A DNA stretch of 64,000 bases from Molossus alvarezi. Its lineage: Eukaryota > Chordata > Mammalia > Chiroptera > Molossidae. The position numbers and the translations under genes were made by a program. Below the pieces are notes generated by a model. The model worked only from the letters and a program-made list of their open reading frames with translations. It had not been told where the DNA came from and did no database searches. This document shows, in pieces, positions 31,846 through 43,370 of the stretch. The stretch covers positions 17,940,501 to 18,004,500 of the forward strand of contig CM073886.1 in NCBI GenBank assembly GCA_037176705.1. The letters are read 5' to 3'. Every line of letters starts with the position of its first letter. The first letter of the stretch is position 1.

Positions 31846-32554
31846 TCAAGTCTCCAATACTAGGCTTTCTATAAAGAATGGGGCTAATATCTACATCTAT
31901 GGGTGGAGAGGAAACCAGTTCAAACCACAGCAATGAATTATTCAGATTATCAGCAAGAGAGCCTCTGGATGGCAGGACTCTGTGTACGTTCAGATGAAAC
32001 CACCATTACAACCACCATCACCATCACCATCACCATCACCACGACCATCACTATATGTTGTCAGTAAACTCATTGTCAGTGTTGGAGATGGGATGTGTAG
32101 AAGCTCATAGCTCATGGGAATAAGTGCATAGTACTTTGGGATTTGAGAGTTAGGCACACAGTGACTAGGGATGGTGAGGGTTGTCATTGTGTCAACTTTT
32201 ATCATCCATGGTGGGCTGGCATAATTTGGATACATTTTATGTTTTTATACAGTTCCTTCTTTGCTCACCTTCAATCCCAAAGGTCTCCTGTCCTGTTCTC
32301 TCTCTCTCATGCAGACTCTTTGTGTGTCCTCAGCTTTGCTCGATGATGGTGTTAGGACTCATGTTTTGAAGTCAATACTTAAGATGTGTGTTTTTTCCAC
32401 ACATCCTTCCAAATAACTCATTTGGGTTTGGAAGCTCATAACAGCTCTCCTTCATGTGTCCCCGTGAGTGCTTATAACCTGGCTTCTGACTCAAGGCACT
32501 GGTCAGGCATGGCAGACTATAGGATAAGGGTTGACTGCAGTGCTAGGTGTCCTG
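31846..32554. other. Unassigned DNA
   Basis: Apart from the CACCAT repeat nothing is recognised. Confidence 0.4.
32002..32052 (+). repeat. (CACCAT)n short repeat
   Basis: ACCATCACC units repeat about five times with slight variation. Confidence 0.9.
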
Positions 32555-32700
32555 GGGTTAAGTGAATGGGCTTTGAAAACAGACACTTTTGAAACCTGAT
32601 TCTGATTTGGTCTCACCTTGTGCAAGTCACCTACTGATTCTCTGGACAGTGGAGTGAATGCTGCTTTTTGGGAAATTTTGTTAAGGATAATGACAAGAGT
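32555..32700 (+). mobile_element. MIR SINE, partial
   Basis: GAATGGGCTTTGAAAACAGA, ACCTGATTCTGATTTGG and TTGTGCAAGTCACCTACTGA follow the MIR 5' half. Confidence 0.6.
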
Positions 32701-32704
32701 TTAG

Positions 32705-32910
32705 ATTCTGTTTTATTGCTCTCTATGTCCTGTCCACTGTGCTAGGAACTCAAATTCACCATCTCTCTGGGTTCTCAGAATAGCTCCATGGGGCAGGTAC
32801 TTTTTTCATTCCCACTTCACATATGAGGAAACTGAGGTTTGGAGAGATTAAATAAACCTCCCAAAGTCAACAAAATGATGGGACCAGGAGTCTGTATGAC
32901 TCCAAAGCCA
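32705..32910 (-). mobile_element. MIR SINE, antisense
   Basis: TCCATGGGGCAGGTACTTTT, CACATATGAGGAAACTGAGG and CCCAAAGTCAACAAAATG are a MIR in antisense. Confidence 0.78.
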
Positions 32911-33474
32911 CTTCTCTTAACCAGTCATGTGATAGAGTGGGTCAGGGATTCAGTTCATAAGTTTCCTGTTTGCCTTTCTGGTGTCCCCTCTATGTGATCT
33001 TTCTTATGCGCACTCTGCTGTGGGGATGAGAAATAAGGATTATTTTTCTCCTCTTCCTTTCTTGACATTGGTCTTTTCATCAGAATAGTTTGAGGTTCAC
33101 CCTGTTTTGTCTCCTACATAAGAGGATCCTAATAAAAGAAGAAGAAGAATAAAAACATCATTTCAGTCATATAGCAGATATCATAAAGATTAAAATCCCA
33201 GAGGGATGTGAACTCCGCAGCTAAGTGAAAGTTTCCACATTAGGAATGGTGTTTAGACTTTACCAGCCTTTTGATAGCTCCAACTCACAGTGACATTTAC
33301 AGGAGCATTTTATAGGTCAGGGAACTACAACGCGTGGTCATGCACCTGGTGTGTGCTCCTTACCTGCCAGACTTCACGAGCCAGCACCAGAGGCCTTTTC
33401 CTGTCTGTGTTCCTCGTTCCCCCATCTGTACTTTTTTGTTCCTTCTAACCTCAAGTTTCATATATAGCCAGGCT
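32911..33474. other. Unassigned DNA
   Basis: No gene or named repeat. An (A)/AAG-rich patch lies near 33134-33152. Confidence 0.4.
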
Positions 33475-33685
33475 TGTGTATAGCATACATGACAGGTTAA
33501 ACCAGAAGATCTGGGTTTGAATCCTGGCTTTGTCCCTTACTTGCTGTGTGCTTTGAACCCTCATTTCTTCATCTGTGAAATGGGGATAATACTCACTGTC
33601 ATGAGGTTCAAACATGAGTTAGTGTATGGCAAGGCCTGAGAATAATCCCTCGTTCCCAGCAAGCGTTCAATCAATGTCTGCCGTT
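33475..33685 (+). mobile_element. MIR SINE, nearly full length
   Basis: AGATCTGGGTTTGAATCCTG, TTACTTGCTGTGTGCTTTGA, CTTCATCTGTGAAATGGGGA and CCCAGCAAGCGTTCAATCAA cover the whole MIR from tRNA-like part to 3' end. Confidence 0.88.
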
Positions 33686-34164
33686 TGACCATTCTGAGTG
33701 CTTAATTGCTGGTCAGGCCAGGTTAGCCTCTGATGGGAAAACTAATGTTAGATGTTAAGAGCATTTCATGTATTATACTTATTAAATATCTTGGAGACCT
33801 TTAACAAGTAACGTGGTGAGTCCAGAACTCTGAGTCGATAACAGCTAGAAGGGTGTGTTATTCTTTGTGGCTGGGGGTGAGATGACTCATCCTTAACTTT
33901 TATAACTAAGAGAGTAGACCCTTTTGTCTTTCTGTTTCTAGTGGGAATATAGGCATAGGACAAAACACGCAGATGTCTTGTGGGCAGAGCGAGCCGTTCA
34001 GCACACCTCAGACATGTGCCTTCCGTATGGTGACTTAAATAACTTGTTGGGAATGAAATGGTACCCCAGGGGGTTCCCTGGAGCCCTAGAAATCTTCTGT
34101 CAGGTCCGTTCTGTATCAAATGAGAGGGACTCAAACATGGTTGGAGGCTCCCACAGGCCTCACT
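33686..34164. other. Unassigned DNA
   Basis: No feature recognised. Confidence 0.4.
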
Positions 34165-34367
34165 TATATTCTGTGGTGGGGTTGTTGGCGGTTTTAACAG
34201 TTCTGGTATGGGATGCAGTCCTGAGCGTTTCAGGGTGTTAAGCAGCATCCTTAGTTTCCACCCACCAGCTCCCAGTAGCACCCCTGCCTCAGTCGTGACA
34301 ACCAAAACCTGTCCTGGAATTGCCAAATGGCCCGTGGGAGCCAACCACCCACAGTGGAGAATCACTC
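34165..34367 (-). mobile_element. MER20 (hAT-Charlie) element, antisense
   Basis: CAGGGTGTTAAGCAGCATCC, CACCAGCTCCCAGTAGCACC, CAGTCGTGACAACCAAAACC, ATTGCCAAATGGCCC and a right end CAGTGGAGAATCACTC match MER20 in reverse complement. MER20 copies have been reported as regulatory elements in placental-mammal endometrium; whether this one is active is unknown. Confidence 0.78.
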
Positions 34368-34499
34368 TCGGGGAGGGGGGGGGGATGGTCTGTAAAACAG
34401 TGTCATGGAGAAAAACTACCCAGGGGAGAGAGAGGATCCCTGGGGTGGGTGTTTGGCTGTTTCACAAAGGGTGCGAAGCGACACCTCGTCGAGATGATA

Positions 34500-34780
34500 T
34501 CTAAGCCGAGACATAAAGAGGAGAAGGTATGAGCCCTGTGGACATCCCAGCAGGAGAGAGGGGCAGGAGCCATATGTGCAGGAGAATGTGTTGGAAATGG
34601 AATGAGCAAGGGCCAAGGACTCTGAAGGATAAAGCCGGACAGGTAACAGTGGTGGGGGCCGGGGGCCGATGACCATGTGAGCCTCTTCCTCTGAGGGAGG
34701 TGGGCAACGCTGAAGACTTTAAGCAGAAGAGGGGCATGACCTGTCTCCTTTTTGGGATGGATGCTCCGGCCCTATGAGGC
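34500..34780 (-). mobile_element. L2-like internal piece, antisense
   Basis: GAGCAAGGGCCAAGGACTCT, GAAGACTTTAAGCAGAAGAG and GGGCATGACCTGTCTCC resemble the antisense L2 region (…AAGCAGGGAGTGACATGATC). Confidence 0.5.
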
Positions 34781-35139
34781 AAGGGCAAGTGCTGGGGGGC
34801 AGGGGGTACAATTAGAAAGTTATCATAATGATGGTGGTGCAGACCAGTATGATGGAGATAAAGATGGTGGGAAATAGGGGTTCTGGTTCTGTTCTAAGAG
34901 TCAAGCTGGAGGGTTTACTGGTGGATTGGCAGTGTGGTGGGAGAGGAAGACAGAGACTGGGATGCCTCTGAGGCACGTGGAGGGAGCAGTGGAATATAGG
35001 AGTGTCAGTCCCCTGACAGCTATTGGAGATGCTAACACTTGTCCCCAGCCTCAGGTGAGGTGGTGCAGGCCATAAAAATGCTTCCTCTCTGGCTCTCTCA
35101 TCACTGCTTTGGCCTGAGCTGTTCCACCCCCTCCTCCAT

Positions 35140-35280
35140 CTGCATCATTGTCACTTTTGGGTGCTCATTAAAATTCAGATTCCTGGGCACCAGCTAACTA
35201 TACTGAATCAGAGTTACTGAGGTGGGACCTAGGAAACTGCATTTTAGGATAAGCTCCAGGTGATTCCTACACTGCTCGTT
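35140..35280 (+). mobile_element. MER5A (hAT-Charlie) element
   Basis: GTGCTCATTAAAATTCAGAT, TCCTGGGCACC, CTGAATCAGAGTTACTGAGG and CTCCAGGTGATTCCTACACT fit MER5A in order. Terminal bases are lost. Confidence 0.78.
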
Positions 35281-36394
35281 TTGATAGCTCAGCCCTGGGG
35301 GTTGCTTAGCTTCCTCTAGAGGAGCCTGCCTTTGTCTGGCTGTCTCCCTGAGCCCAAACCCTGGCCCCTGTGTTTACCCTCCCCTGTCTGGCCTCCCAAG
35401 GCTCCCGTCTGTGGAACAGGCTTGTCCGGTACCATATTGTGTTCATGTTTCCGCGTCTTCCTGTTGCCCCCGCTGCCATTTTTCTAAAGAGATGTGCAGG
35501 TTTTAAGCTATTGCTTTAAGTGGAAGGTTGAGTGACTCCACAGGAGGATTTATGATCTTAGAATGGTGGAATTTTGCACCTGCATGGGACCTGTGAGGGC
35601 GTCGAGATCATCTATTTCATTTTTTCCAGGTGAGGAAACAAAGGATCAGGAGGAAGTAATTTCATGCAGTTTGATCCACAATAACGCTGCTAGGTGCCCC
35701 TGCCTGGAAGACGTAAGATCTGAAGGTGTTGCATCAGCATCTGTAGCCTTCCTGCCTCCTGTAAAGGTTTTTATCCTCCTGCAGGCCTGTCTTGCCACAT
35801 CTTAGTAGCTGCTCTTGTTTTCTTACTTAAGGAAATTGTTGCATACTTTGCATGGAGCATCAACACCTTTAACTTCTCCATAGTTCAGCCCCTGCACCTC
35901 TGAGCTCTGTTTTAGGGAAATCAAGGGCTTTAAGGAAACTCTTGAAAGTCATTATTTTATTTTTTTCCTTTTGCAACAAAGTGTTGGCTCCAGAAGGGGA
36001 AGCTTCACAAAGCCAGCAGTGAACGGTAGCAGCCCAACAGCAGAGCTGAGCTGTGAGCCTGGCTTTTTATATCCTGCTCCTTGATTAATGCTGCGCTAAT
36101 AGATTTTGGCCCTGCCCTCCTGACTAACCAGGTAACAGATGGATACTTTAATAACTCTGTGACGATAAGGGTCACTCACCCTGTGGTACAACAGCCTCTG
36201 CTCAGGGATTTCACATTGGGATTATTTGATCATGGAAGCCCATTTGCTTTATAAAGAGAACATATTTTACCACAATGATGAAGCTACCTTTACCCTACGA
36301 ACATCCTAAATTGCTATGTCTGAAGAGTCAGTTTCTTAATTTTCATTCTGAGAAATCAAGTATTGTGGAATGGGTGAAATAAAGGAAAAGTAAG
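35281..36394. other. Unassigned DNA with a possible conserved stretch
   Basis: 35555-35700 (TTTTTCCAGGTGAGGAAACA) is a weak antisense MIR. 36040-36300 holds homeobox-type cores (GATTAATG, GCTAATAG, TTTAATAA) in non-repeat sequence and is treated in the findings. Confidence 0.4.
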
Positions 36395-36761
36395 TCATCA
36401 TTGTTGTCACTCTTGGTCTCATCATCTTCATTATTGTCATCATCACCATCCTTACTATCATCATCATCATCACTGTTATCAACATTATCACCATCATTAT
36501 CATCATCACTGTCATCATCATCATCATCATCATTATTATCATCATTGTCATCATCATCATCACAGTTATCATCATCATCGTCGTCATCATTGTCATCATC
36601 ATTATCACTGTCATCATCATTATTGTCATCATCATCATTGTCATTACCATCAGTCATCATCATTGTCATCATCACCATCATTTTCACCATCATTGTCATC
36701 ATCATCATCATCACCATCATCATTATCATCATTGTCATCACCATCATCATCATCAGCAGCA
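36395..36761 (+). repeat. (CAT)n / (ATC)n degenerate trinucleotide tract
   Basis: About 365 bases of CAT repeated with interruptions such as TGT, ACC and TAT. All six frames are open over long parts and would encode runs of Asp, Met, Ser or Ile; these are repeat artefacts, not genes. Confidence 0.97.
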
Positions 36762-36769
36762 CAGCTACT

Positions 36770-36925
36770 ATTTATTGAATTAGCTTGTCCTTCACATGAT
36801 CTAATGCAGATGACCATCCTAAAAGCTCTATGTCAGGTATGACTTTTCTTGTTTGATGGATGATGCACCTGGAGCTCAGAAGAGTTAACTTCCTTGTCCC
36901 AGACCATCCAAGTCTCTCTGGAAAA
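36770..36925 (-). mobile_element. MIR-like remnant, antisense
   Basis: CTATTTATTGAATTAGCTTG, GCACCTGGAGCTCAGAAGAG and TTAACTTCCTTGTCCCAGA resemble an antisense MIR. Confidence 0.55.
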
Positions 36926-37593
36926 TGGCACCAGATTCCCTGGCAACTAGTCCTATCTGATGGGAGTGGAACACACATGGCATACCAGTTAGGGCTGGAG
37001 TGACCCGCCTCAGAGAAGAGGCTTCCAGAGACACATGGAGCAATCAGAAGTGCTGCACTCTATAGATCCTGACCATCAATAAGCAGGTAATCCTGCTTGA
37101 TACAACTGGGCTGACCACCTCCCTGTCACCAGAGGAATAAGAGGTAGCTCTGTCTCTATTTGCCATGCTGTGCCGTCACCTCTTCTGGAGCTGGAGTTAG
37201 TGCCCAGAGAATCTGGTGCCAGGATGCCCAATTCTCCCTCATTGTTTATAACAACATCGAAATCTGGCACTCGATCAAGTCTGCAGCAAATGGAGCACCT
37301 GCCTGCGCTCTGAAGTGAGGCCATTTGCTCATTCGGGCTGGTCCACTGGGGAGAAGGGTTTTGCAGCAATTTATTCCTTTGACAGAGTCAAGAGGGCCTT
37401 CGATTCCCTCCTTCCGTCTCTCCTTTGTTCCCTCTCTGCCTATCTTTCAGTTGATTCCTAAGTCCAGCTCCACCAAGAACAGTGGTTGAGAAATTCAAAG
37501 CAAATAGGTCCCACTCACCCACCTAAGAGAAGAACAAAAACATTTTTGTTCATCCATCAGTAGTGCAGTGATACTCTCCCAGATGAATACTAT
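36926..37593. other. Unassigned DNA
   Basis: No feature recognised. Confidence 0.4.
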
Positions 37594-37610
37594 AAAGATA
37601 TGCATCACAG

Positions 37611-37830
37611 CCCGGCCAGTGTGGCTCAGTGGTTGAGCATCGACCCATGCACCAAGAGGTCACTGGTTTGATTCCTGGTCAGGACACATGTCCCAGGTTG
37701 TGGGCCAAATCCCCAGTGGGGGGCATGCAGGAGGCGGCCAATCGATGTTCTCTCTCATCGATGTTTCTATCTCTCTCTCCCTCTCCCTTTCTCTCTAAAA
37801 TCAATAAAGACAAAACAATTAAAAAAAAAA
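37611..37830 (+). mobile_element. VES SINE, 'GTGTGGCTCAG' subgroup
   Basis: Head CCCGGCCAGTGTGGCTCAGT, then GACCCATGCACCAAGAGGTC, GGGCCAAATCCCCAGTGGGG and ATCGATGTTTCTATCTCTC. Flanked by AAAGATAKGCATCMCAG at 37594-37610 and 37831-37847. The tail is an A run. Confidence 0.96.
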
Positions 37831-37847
37831 AAAGATAGGCATCCCAG

Positions 37848-39637
37848 CCTCTTTCTCCCCAAGACCCAGATGATATTTTGCATGAACAGGAACTAGGAGA
37901 AACGTCAAAGTCAATTTTGGGTTGGTTTTAGAGATACTGCACACATGCTAACTCATTTACCTCTCAGGTCCCTCTTGCTTTTCCATTACGGGGATTTCCC
38001 ATCAAATCCCGTTTATTAAAGCACACCTTCCGGGTTGACAGGTCAGTGAGCCGGCTGGTTTGTAAAGGCAGTGAGGTGCAGCTGCAGGAATCGTGGGCAC
38101 CAAGAAGCCCATGTGTCTGAGTGCAGGGAAGAGATTTTTCAGAGCTGTTATTGATTGGGTGCTGAGGAGTTATTAAGTTTTAAGAATGCTTATTACACCA
38201 CTTGGGCCGAGATTAAGAGGACTTAAGCCACCGATACCCATCGAGAGCCATTTCTGCAGCTTGGAGTCGTCCTCTGAAGCCCTGTGCTCACCACCTCTCC
38301 CCTTTCTCCCGAGTCTCCCGCCGTCTCCGACCTCCAGGCTGTCGGATCTAAGACGCTGTCAGGACACTCTCCAAGTTGGTTTTTCACTCTTAATTGAACG
38401 CACCTAGGAGCCCCACACCTCGGAGTGTGGGATGTCTTTATTGAATCGCTCGTTTCCCCAAGTTCACGCACACCGTTTTCCAGGAGAAAAGCAGTGTAAT
38501 TATGTCCTGTGGATCTGAGAACAAGCAGACTTGGGATGTGATGAGAGTCCTGTTAGGCTGATTGGCTCTGTAAGGAACAGCTTCCCCCCTTTGCAGCTAG
38601 ATCAGGGTGTTCCTTCAGCTTGGGGGTTAGGGAGGCATGACCCCATTTGGGGGTAGGCTCACCCCAACATTGTTATGTTAAACAGGAAGGAGCTTCATCT
38701 GCTGGGATTCCAAAGGGGGAAGATGGTGCCTTCCCTGTCTCCATGGAATTAGATTCATGACCTCGTCACTCATCCTCACTCCCAAGGGAGTCATCCCACG
38801 AACGGAGCCTGGCGCGTGGGGAGAGGGCTCTCCAGGAATAGTTTTCGTGGCTGTGCTGTTACTGCAGGGCCCGGTGTGGTTTGTTCTTCATTTCTTGGGT
38901 TTTAGAAAGGCTCCGAGGTGCCTATGCCACACGTTATATCATACCTCAGGGGGTCTGGGGCAGCACTCCATTCGCAAAAGCATTAATATTTCTGCAAAGA
39001 AGCCAGTATCACACTAAGTGGGAAAAATAAATGTCATTAGGCTGATGAATGGTTATTTTTTAGGTTAAAAACAGTCCAGTCGAATGAACGTGGGAGATTT
39101 CTTTTGGTTCAACCGGAGACATGCAGGTTATGATGATTACAGCGGCTTTATTAACTCAAAGGAATGTCACCATGCAGCTGTGGACCTACCTTTGCCCCCG
39201 GTGTAATGAGTCTCATGGTGGGTGTGGGGAGATTCTGCCACCAAGTGAATCTAGTTTAGATTTAAGCAGGAAGTTTCGTTTATGGAGAGGTTTTGGGTTT
39301 TGGAATTTCTAGGGGGTGACCTGTCCTCATTTTTCAGAAGGCATTTCTTTCTGGTCACCAAATTTTAGGTATTGGACGTTACAGTGTGTGCGTGTGCATG
39401 TGCGTGTAAGTGTAAAAGATGAGGAGAGAGAGATCTTTTAGCCCCTTCATCCTTCCTGAATTTCAAAAAGGACCTTGGACCCCAAACCCCACCAGGAACA
39501 CCCCATCCATGGTCTGACATTTAGAAGTTTATTGACTGGAATGAAAGAATTGTCAATTTCAAAACGTGAAAAGGCTCAGGGAGATCAGGGGCTTTCTGCA
39601 AATATTCTTGCACAGAGATTCCTGGCATGGGGCGGGG
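37848..39637. other. Unassigned DNA
   Basis: No named repeat or gene. A/T-rich blocks with TTATTAAG (38170) and ATTAATATT (38981) stand out in otherwise mixed sequence, but there is no proof of function. Confidence 0.4.
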
Positions 39638-39691
39638 AGAAAGGAAGGAAGAAAGAAAGAAAGAGAGAAAGAAAGAAAGAAAGAAAGAAAG

Positions 39692-39722
<31 letters not shown>

Positions 39723-39764
39723 AAGAGAGAAAGAAAGAAAGAGTAAAAGAAAGAAAAGAAAGAG
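39638..39764 (+). repeat. (GAAA)n / (GA)n purine tract
   Basis: GAAA units with a central GA run, about 125 bases of pure purine except for one T near 39744. Frames crossing it are artefacts. Confidence 0.96.
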
Positions 39765-41815
39765 CTGCCTTGTTGTATTGATTTAGTTCTGACAGCTGTT
39801 AGTGCTGAGACCTTCGAGGTCTCAGCAGAGAGCAGAGGACCCCGAGGAAGCCCTCTGTGAAGTCTCACTAATGAACCACGTCAGCAATGGAGGTCATATG
39901 ACGATGGAAGCTCCACAGGGCCGGGTGGTTTCTGCCCCCTTTACCCCGGAGGTCCAAGGGCATGAAGCATGCACAGCCCTGACTCTCCAACCAGGTCAGA
40001 ACCGGACTGCTGTCTCCTCCCCAGCTGGGACCTCCATGGGGTCCTGGCTCAGGGAACAGCCCAAGAGGCCTCCCGGTGCTCGGAAACCCAGAGTTATCCG
40101 GCCCTCCTCTCCCTCATTCCCACACCCCTTGATTCTCCTGTCCTAGGAAAGCCACCCACTGAACACCTTCCCCTCCTTCTCCCTCCTTCCACCCACCTCC
40201 CCAGCATCTTGGATTCCCCTTGCAGCTTCCTACTGTGTTCCTCCAATTGAATCCTACACCCCCAACATCCAGAGCCGTCTGCTCTCTGACCAGGGCTCTC
40301 AGTGTGGCCTCCAAGACCCCGAGTGAGCGTCCTCCTGCTTCTCCCGCCCTCCCTGCTGCCTCCTCCAGCGACCGCAGGTGGTCTCTGGAATGCCGTCCCG
40401 GGGCCTTCGCTGAGCTCCCCTCTGCCAGGGTTGTTTCTAGCCCCACTTCTTCTGCCAACTCCTCTTGCTCTTTGGACCTTGTGGCACCGGGGAGGTCTCC
40501 TAGCACCCTGGACTTCTCCTTCCATGGCACTGGCCACATCTACCTACCTCATCACTTCTGCCATTACCTGTTGGCACCTCCTACGACACACATGAAGCCC
40601 AGGAAGGTGGGGAGCCTGCCTTTCTCCCTTGCATGGTCTCCCTGGGCCCAGCACGGTGAAGGTGCACGGAGGACCCCACACTGGATGGGTGGGTGAGGGT
40701 TGCCCCTGCAGAGCTCTGCTCTTCCGAGCTCCCGTGAGCGCTGATTCTGATCTGGGAGCAGCTGCAGAGATTGGCTGGTGATGGAGCTCATGGGAAAACA
40801 GCCCCAGCTGCACGAGTTTCAGCTTCAGGTGGCATCGGTCCCTGGGGACAAGTGCCGCCGGAGCTTGTGGATCTTCTCAAGGACTCGGAGAAGCGGTTCC
40901 TCTCCTGGTGGTGGCACAGCCTGCCCCACTTAACCACCAGCGACTTGGATGCTGCCCAGCACCAGCCCGTCAGCACCTGGGCCTTCGACCAAGGCCGGGG
41001 CTGCTTGGCTGGTTGCCTCCTCCAGCTGGTCCTGCTTCAGCACTCGTCATAGTCCTCCGGAGGCTCTCCGCTTCCAAACATCTGCTTCGTGTGGGTTTTG
41101 AGCTCCTCACGCGGGCCATTTTGGTGTCTGGTGCTGCCCTGGCTTTGTCACGGGGCAGTGCCTCCTGGTCATACCGCCGGCCAGGGGTTGGGGGCTCCTA
41201 CACGCAGGTTTGATGAAAGGCAAACGGGTGGGAGTCCAGCCAAGGGAGAACCAGACGCAGGAGGCTGTTCAGCAGACGGCATTACCTTTATGTTGTAACC
41301 TGCCTTGAGGACCCCATTCCTCAAGTGGCAGGGTCTGGAACAGCATGCATCCAGGCAGCCCTTCCCTGTCCCTTTCCCGTCTCGTAGGGGTGACAAAAGG
41401 CCAGAGGTCGCCCGGACCAGACCGATGACGGGCATCCGAGGAGGTCTGCAGGCTGAGTGACCATCCTAGGAATGTCCGCATGAGCAGGGCTGGGGTGGGT
41501 CGTCAGTGGGTTGGAAAGTGCCGTCTGTCTTCTAGGTGAGTGCAGATACCCACACGAACGCCTCCAGAGGCTGTGCTTGTCCAGGTCCAAAGGAGGAGAG
41601 GGAAGGGCTGCCCTGACTCACATTTGCATTTTTCTGACGAAACAAAAATTGGAGCTCAAGCGTGAGTCTGCTTAAAAACGCTGCCGTTTCAGACTAAGCA
41701 CTTTTCCTGTCCCCGGGCTGTCTGGGTTCTATGAAGGCACAACAATCTGGCTGAGACACAGGCCCTACCTATAGCAGGTTGCATTTGGTAGGAAGAATAG
41801 CCGTTTGCATGATTA
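39765..41815. other. Unassigned GC-richer DNA
   Basis: From about 40000 to 41450 the base composition is GC-rich with some CpG and several chance frames over 90 codons on both strands. None has a recognisable domain. A promoter or exon cannot be excluded but is not supported. Confidence 0.4.
39804..39826. other. Perfect 10-bp-arm inverted repeat
   Basis: GCTGAGACCT and AGGTCTCAGC are separated by TCG. The DNA or RNA could fold as a tight hairpin. No T run follows it, and nothing ties it to a known RNA gene. Confidence 0.85.
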
Positions 41816-41819
41816 AATG

Positions 41820-42340
41820 CTCCTTCATTCAACACATGCATTGAGGAGCTGCTGTGTGCCGGTGGGGGCTGAGCTGGGGGTTAGAACAAAGCAACATCCA
41901 AGGGTCAGGGATGGGGCATGTGCTTCTGTGGGGGAGGCAGTCACCACTGATAATTATGCAAATAATGCAAATTACTAATGCAAGTTAATTGCAAGCTTTA
42001 GGAAATGCCACAATGCATGTAACATGGCAAGGATATGCCATAGGGGTTTCATACCTAGTGTGATGCATCAGAGAAGGCTTCCTGGAGGAGGTGATGTTTT
42101 GACTGTGACCCAGAGGATGTGTAGGAGTTCAACAGCAGAATGGACCGGAGAGCTCTCCAAGCCAGGGTGACAGCAGGTGCAGCTGGAGCTCAGAGCGTGA
42201 GAGGGTGGAGGCAGAGGATGGGGATGTGAGCGGGGACAGACTGTATGCAGTCTTGTCAGATATGGTTTGGCATTTGGAACAGAGGGAAGCCACCGAGAGG
42301 TCAGAAGCAAGGTGAGCTTTAGGAAGGGACTGGAGGCCAT
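41820..42340 (-). mobile_element. L2, antisense
   Basis: CATTCAACACATGCATTGAG, GGCTTCCTGGAGGAGGTGAT, GGATGTGTAGGAGTTCAACA and GCTTTAGGAAGGGACTGG match L2 in antisense. Around 41951-41995 it has gained repeated ATGCAAAT-type motifs. Confidence 0.75.
41956..41972 (+). promoter_or_regulatory. Two adjacent octamer (POU) motifs
   Basis: ATGCAAAT occurs at 41956-41963 and 41965-41972, one base apart. Two weaker relatives follow (AATGCAAG at 41977, ATTGCAAG at 41988). POU factors such as OCT1/OCT4 bind this octamer. Function is inferred only from the motif. Confidence 0.5.
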
Positions 42341-42344
42341 TGTG

Positions 42345-43055
42345 ACATAGCAGAGTAAGTGTAGTTGAAAGCAAAACTGAGAAGCCCATTTGGGGTTTGT
42401 GCACGATGCAGGGACTACACCGAAGCAGCAGTTGTTCTGAACAGAAGGTGGCTTCTAATTGCAGTTGTTTGGCATAGAATCCACATTCCAACTTGCAATT
42501 ATTTCACTGTTAAAAGAGCTGACAGCTCGCTCTTCTGCAGGGAGGCAGTCTCTAGGGAGCCCTAATCGCCGGGACTTGGCTCACACCCGGGGCTCCTGAG
42601 TATCCGACCACACTCCCAGGAAGCTGTTCTTGTTGGCGGGTATGGAGACAGCCCGGCGTGGGACACAGGGTGGAGACGGCTGCCGAGGAGGAAGGGCTGT
42701 CTCATCAGGGCCTGGGTGCCCTGGAGCAGCGGAGCCAGAGTGCAGTGACACAGCTTAGCGGAACCAGGGGTGCCGCCCTCCATGCAGGGCGCTGGCCTGG
42801 GGCCCCAGGAAACAGCCACGCCTGGATTCGTCATCACGTGCTGAGGAAGGGATGGATGTGCTATGCGATTCCCTTCCTTAAAGATAGAGAGGCCAAACAA
42901 CCTCCACAGCCCTACATCAAAGTGAGAGCTGGGACTTGGACCCAGACTGGAGTCCAAAGCTCTCCCTACCCTGCTGTGGCCAGGAGGGCCTGGGATTCCC
43001 TGGAAGAGGGGGTCCTCAGTGAAGCTCCAAGTGCCTGCTGAGTGATGCACAGGAA
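42345..43055. other. Unassigned DNA
   Basis: A weak antisense MIR piece may lie at 42870-42940 (AAAGATAGAGAGGCCAAACA). Otherwise nothing is recognised. Confidence 0.4.
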
Positions 43056-43059
43056 AGAA

Positions 43060-43165
43060 GAGCGGGAGCTACAGTCAGACGGACTCTATCACGCATCAGC
43101 TTGGTGTCCTTGGGCAACTTGCTGACCCTCTCTGGCCTTGTTAATACGATGAACTAGTATCAGTG
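43060..43165 (+). mobile_element. MIR SINE, partial
   Basis: AGCTACAGTCAGACGGACTC and GTCCTTGGGCAACTTGCTGA follow the MIR 5' half. Confidence 0.6.
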
Positions 43166-43169
43166 ATGA

Positions 43170-43370
43170 TTGAAGGGTCACGTTTACTGAGCCAGCACAG
43201 GCTCTAGTCTCAGACCTTCATGCATAGTAACTCATTTAGCTTCATCACGACCCTCTGGGAAAGGTGCTATTATTCTCTCATAGGAGGGGGAGGCTGAGGC
43301 ACAGAGAGGTTGCATAACATGCCAAGGTCACACAGCTAGGGAGAGTTCCAGTCTGGCTCTTGAGCCTTAT
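43170..43370 (-). mobile_element. MIR SINE, antisense
   Basis: GTAACTCATTTAGCTTCATC, GGCTGAGGCACAGAGAGGTT and AAGGTCACACAGCTAGGGA are the MIR core in antisense. Confidence 0.85.

Noticed and set aside
36343..36778. Long open frames on both strands rich in Asp, Met or Ser
   Set aside because: They are translations of the CAT trinucleotide tract and have no start context or domain.
39475..39868. Frames with Lys/Glu or Phe/Leu/Ser runs
   Set aside because: Products of the GAAA tract.
40094..40696. Overlapping frames of 140-158 codons in a GC-rich stretch on both strands
   Set aside because: High GC lowers stop frequency; no domain, splice signals or codon pattern point to a gene.
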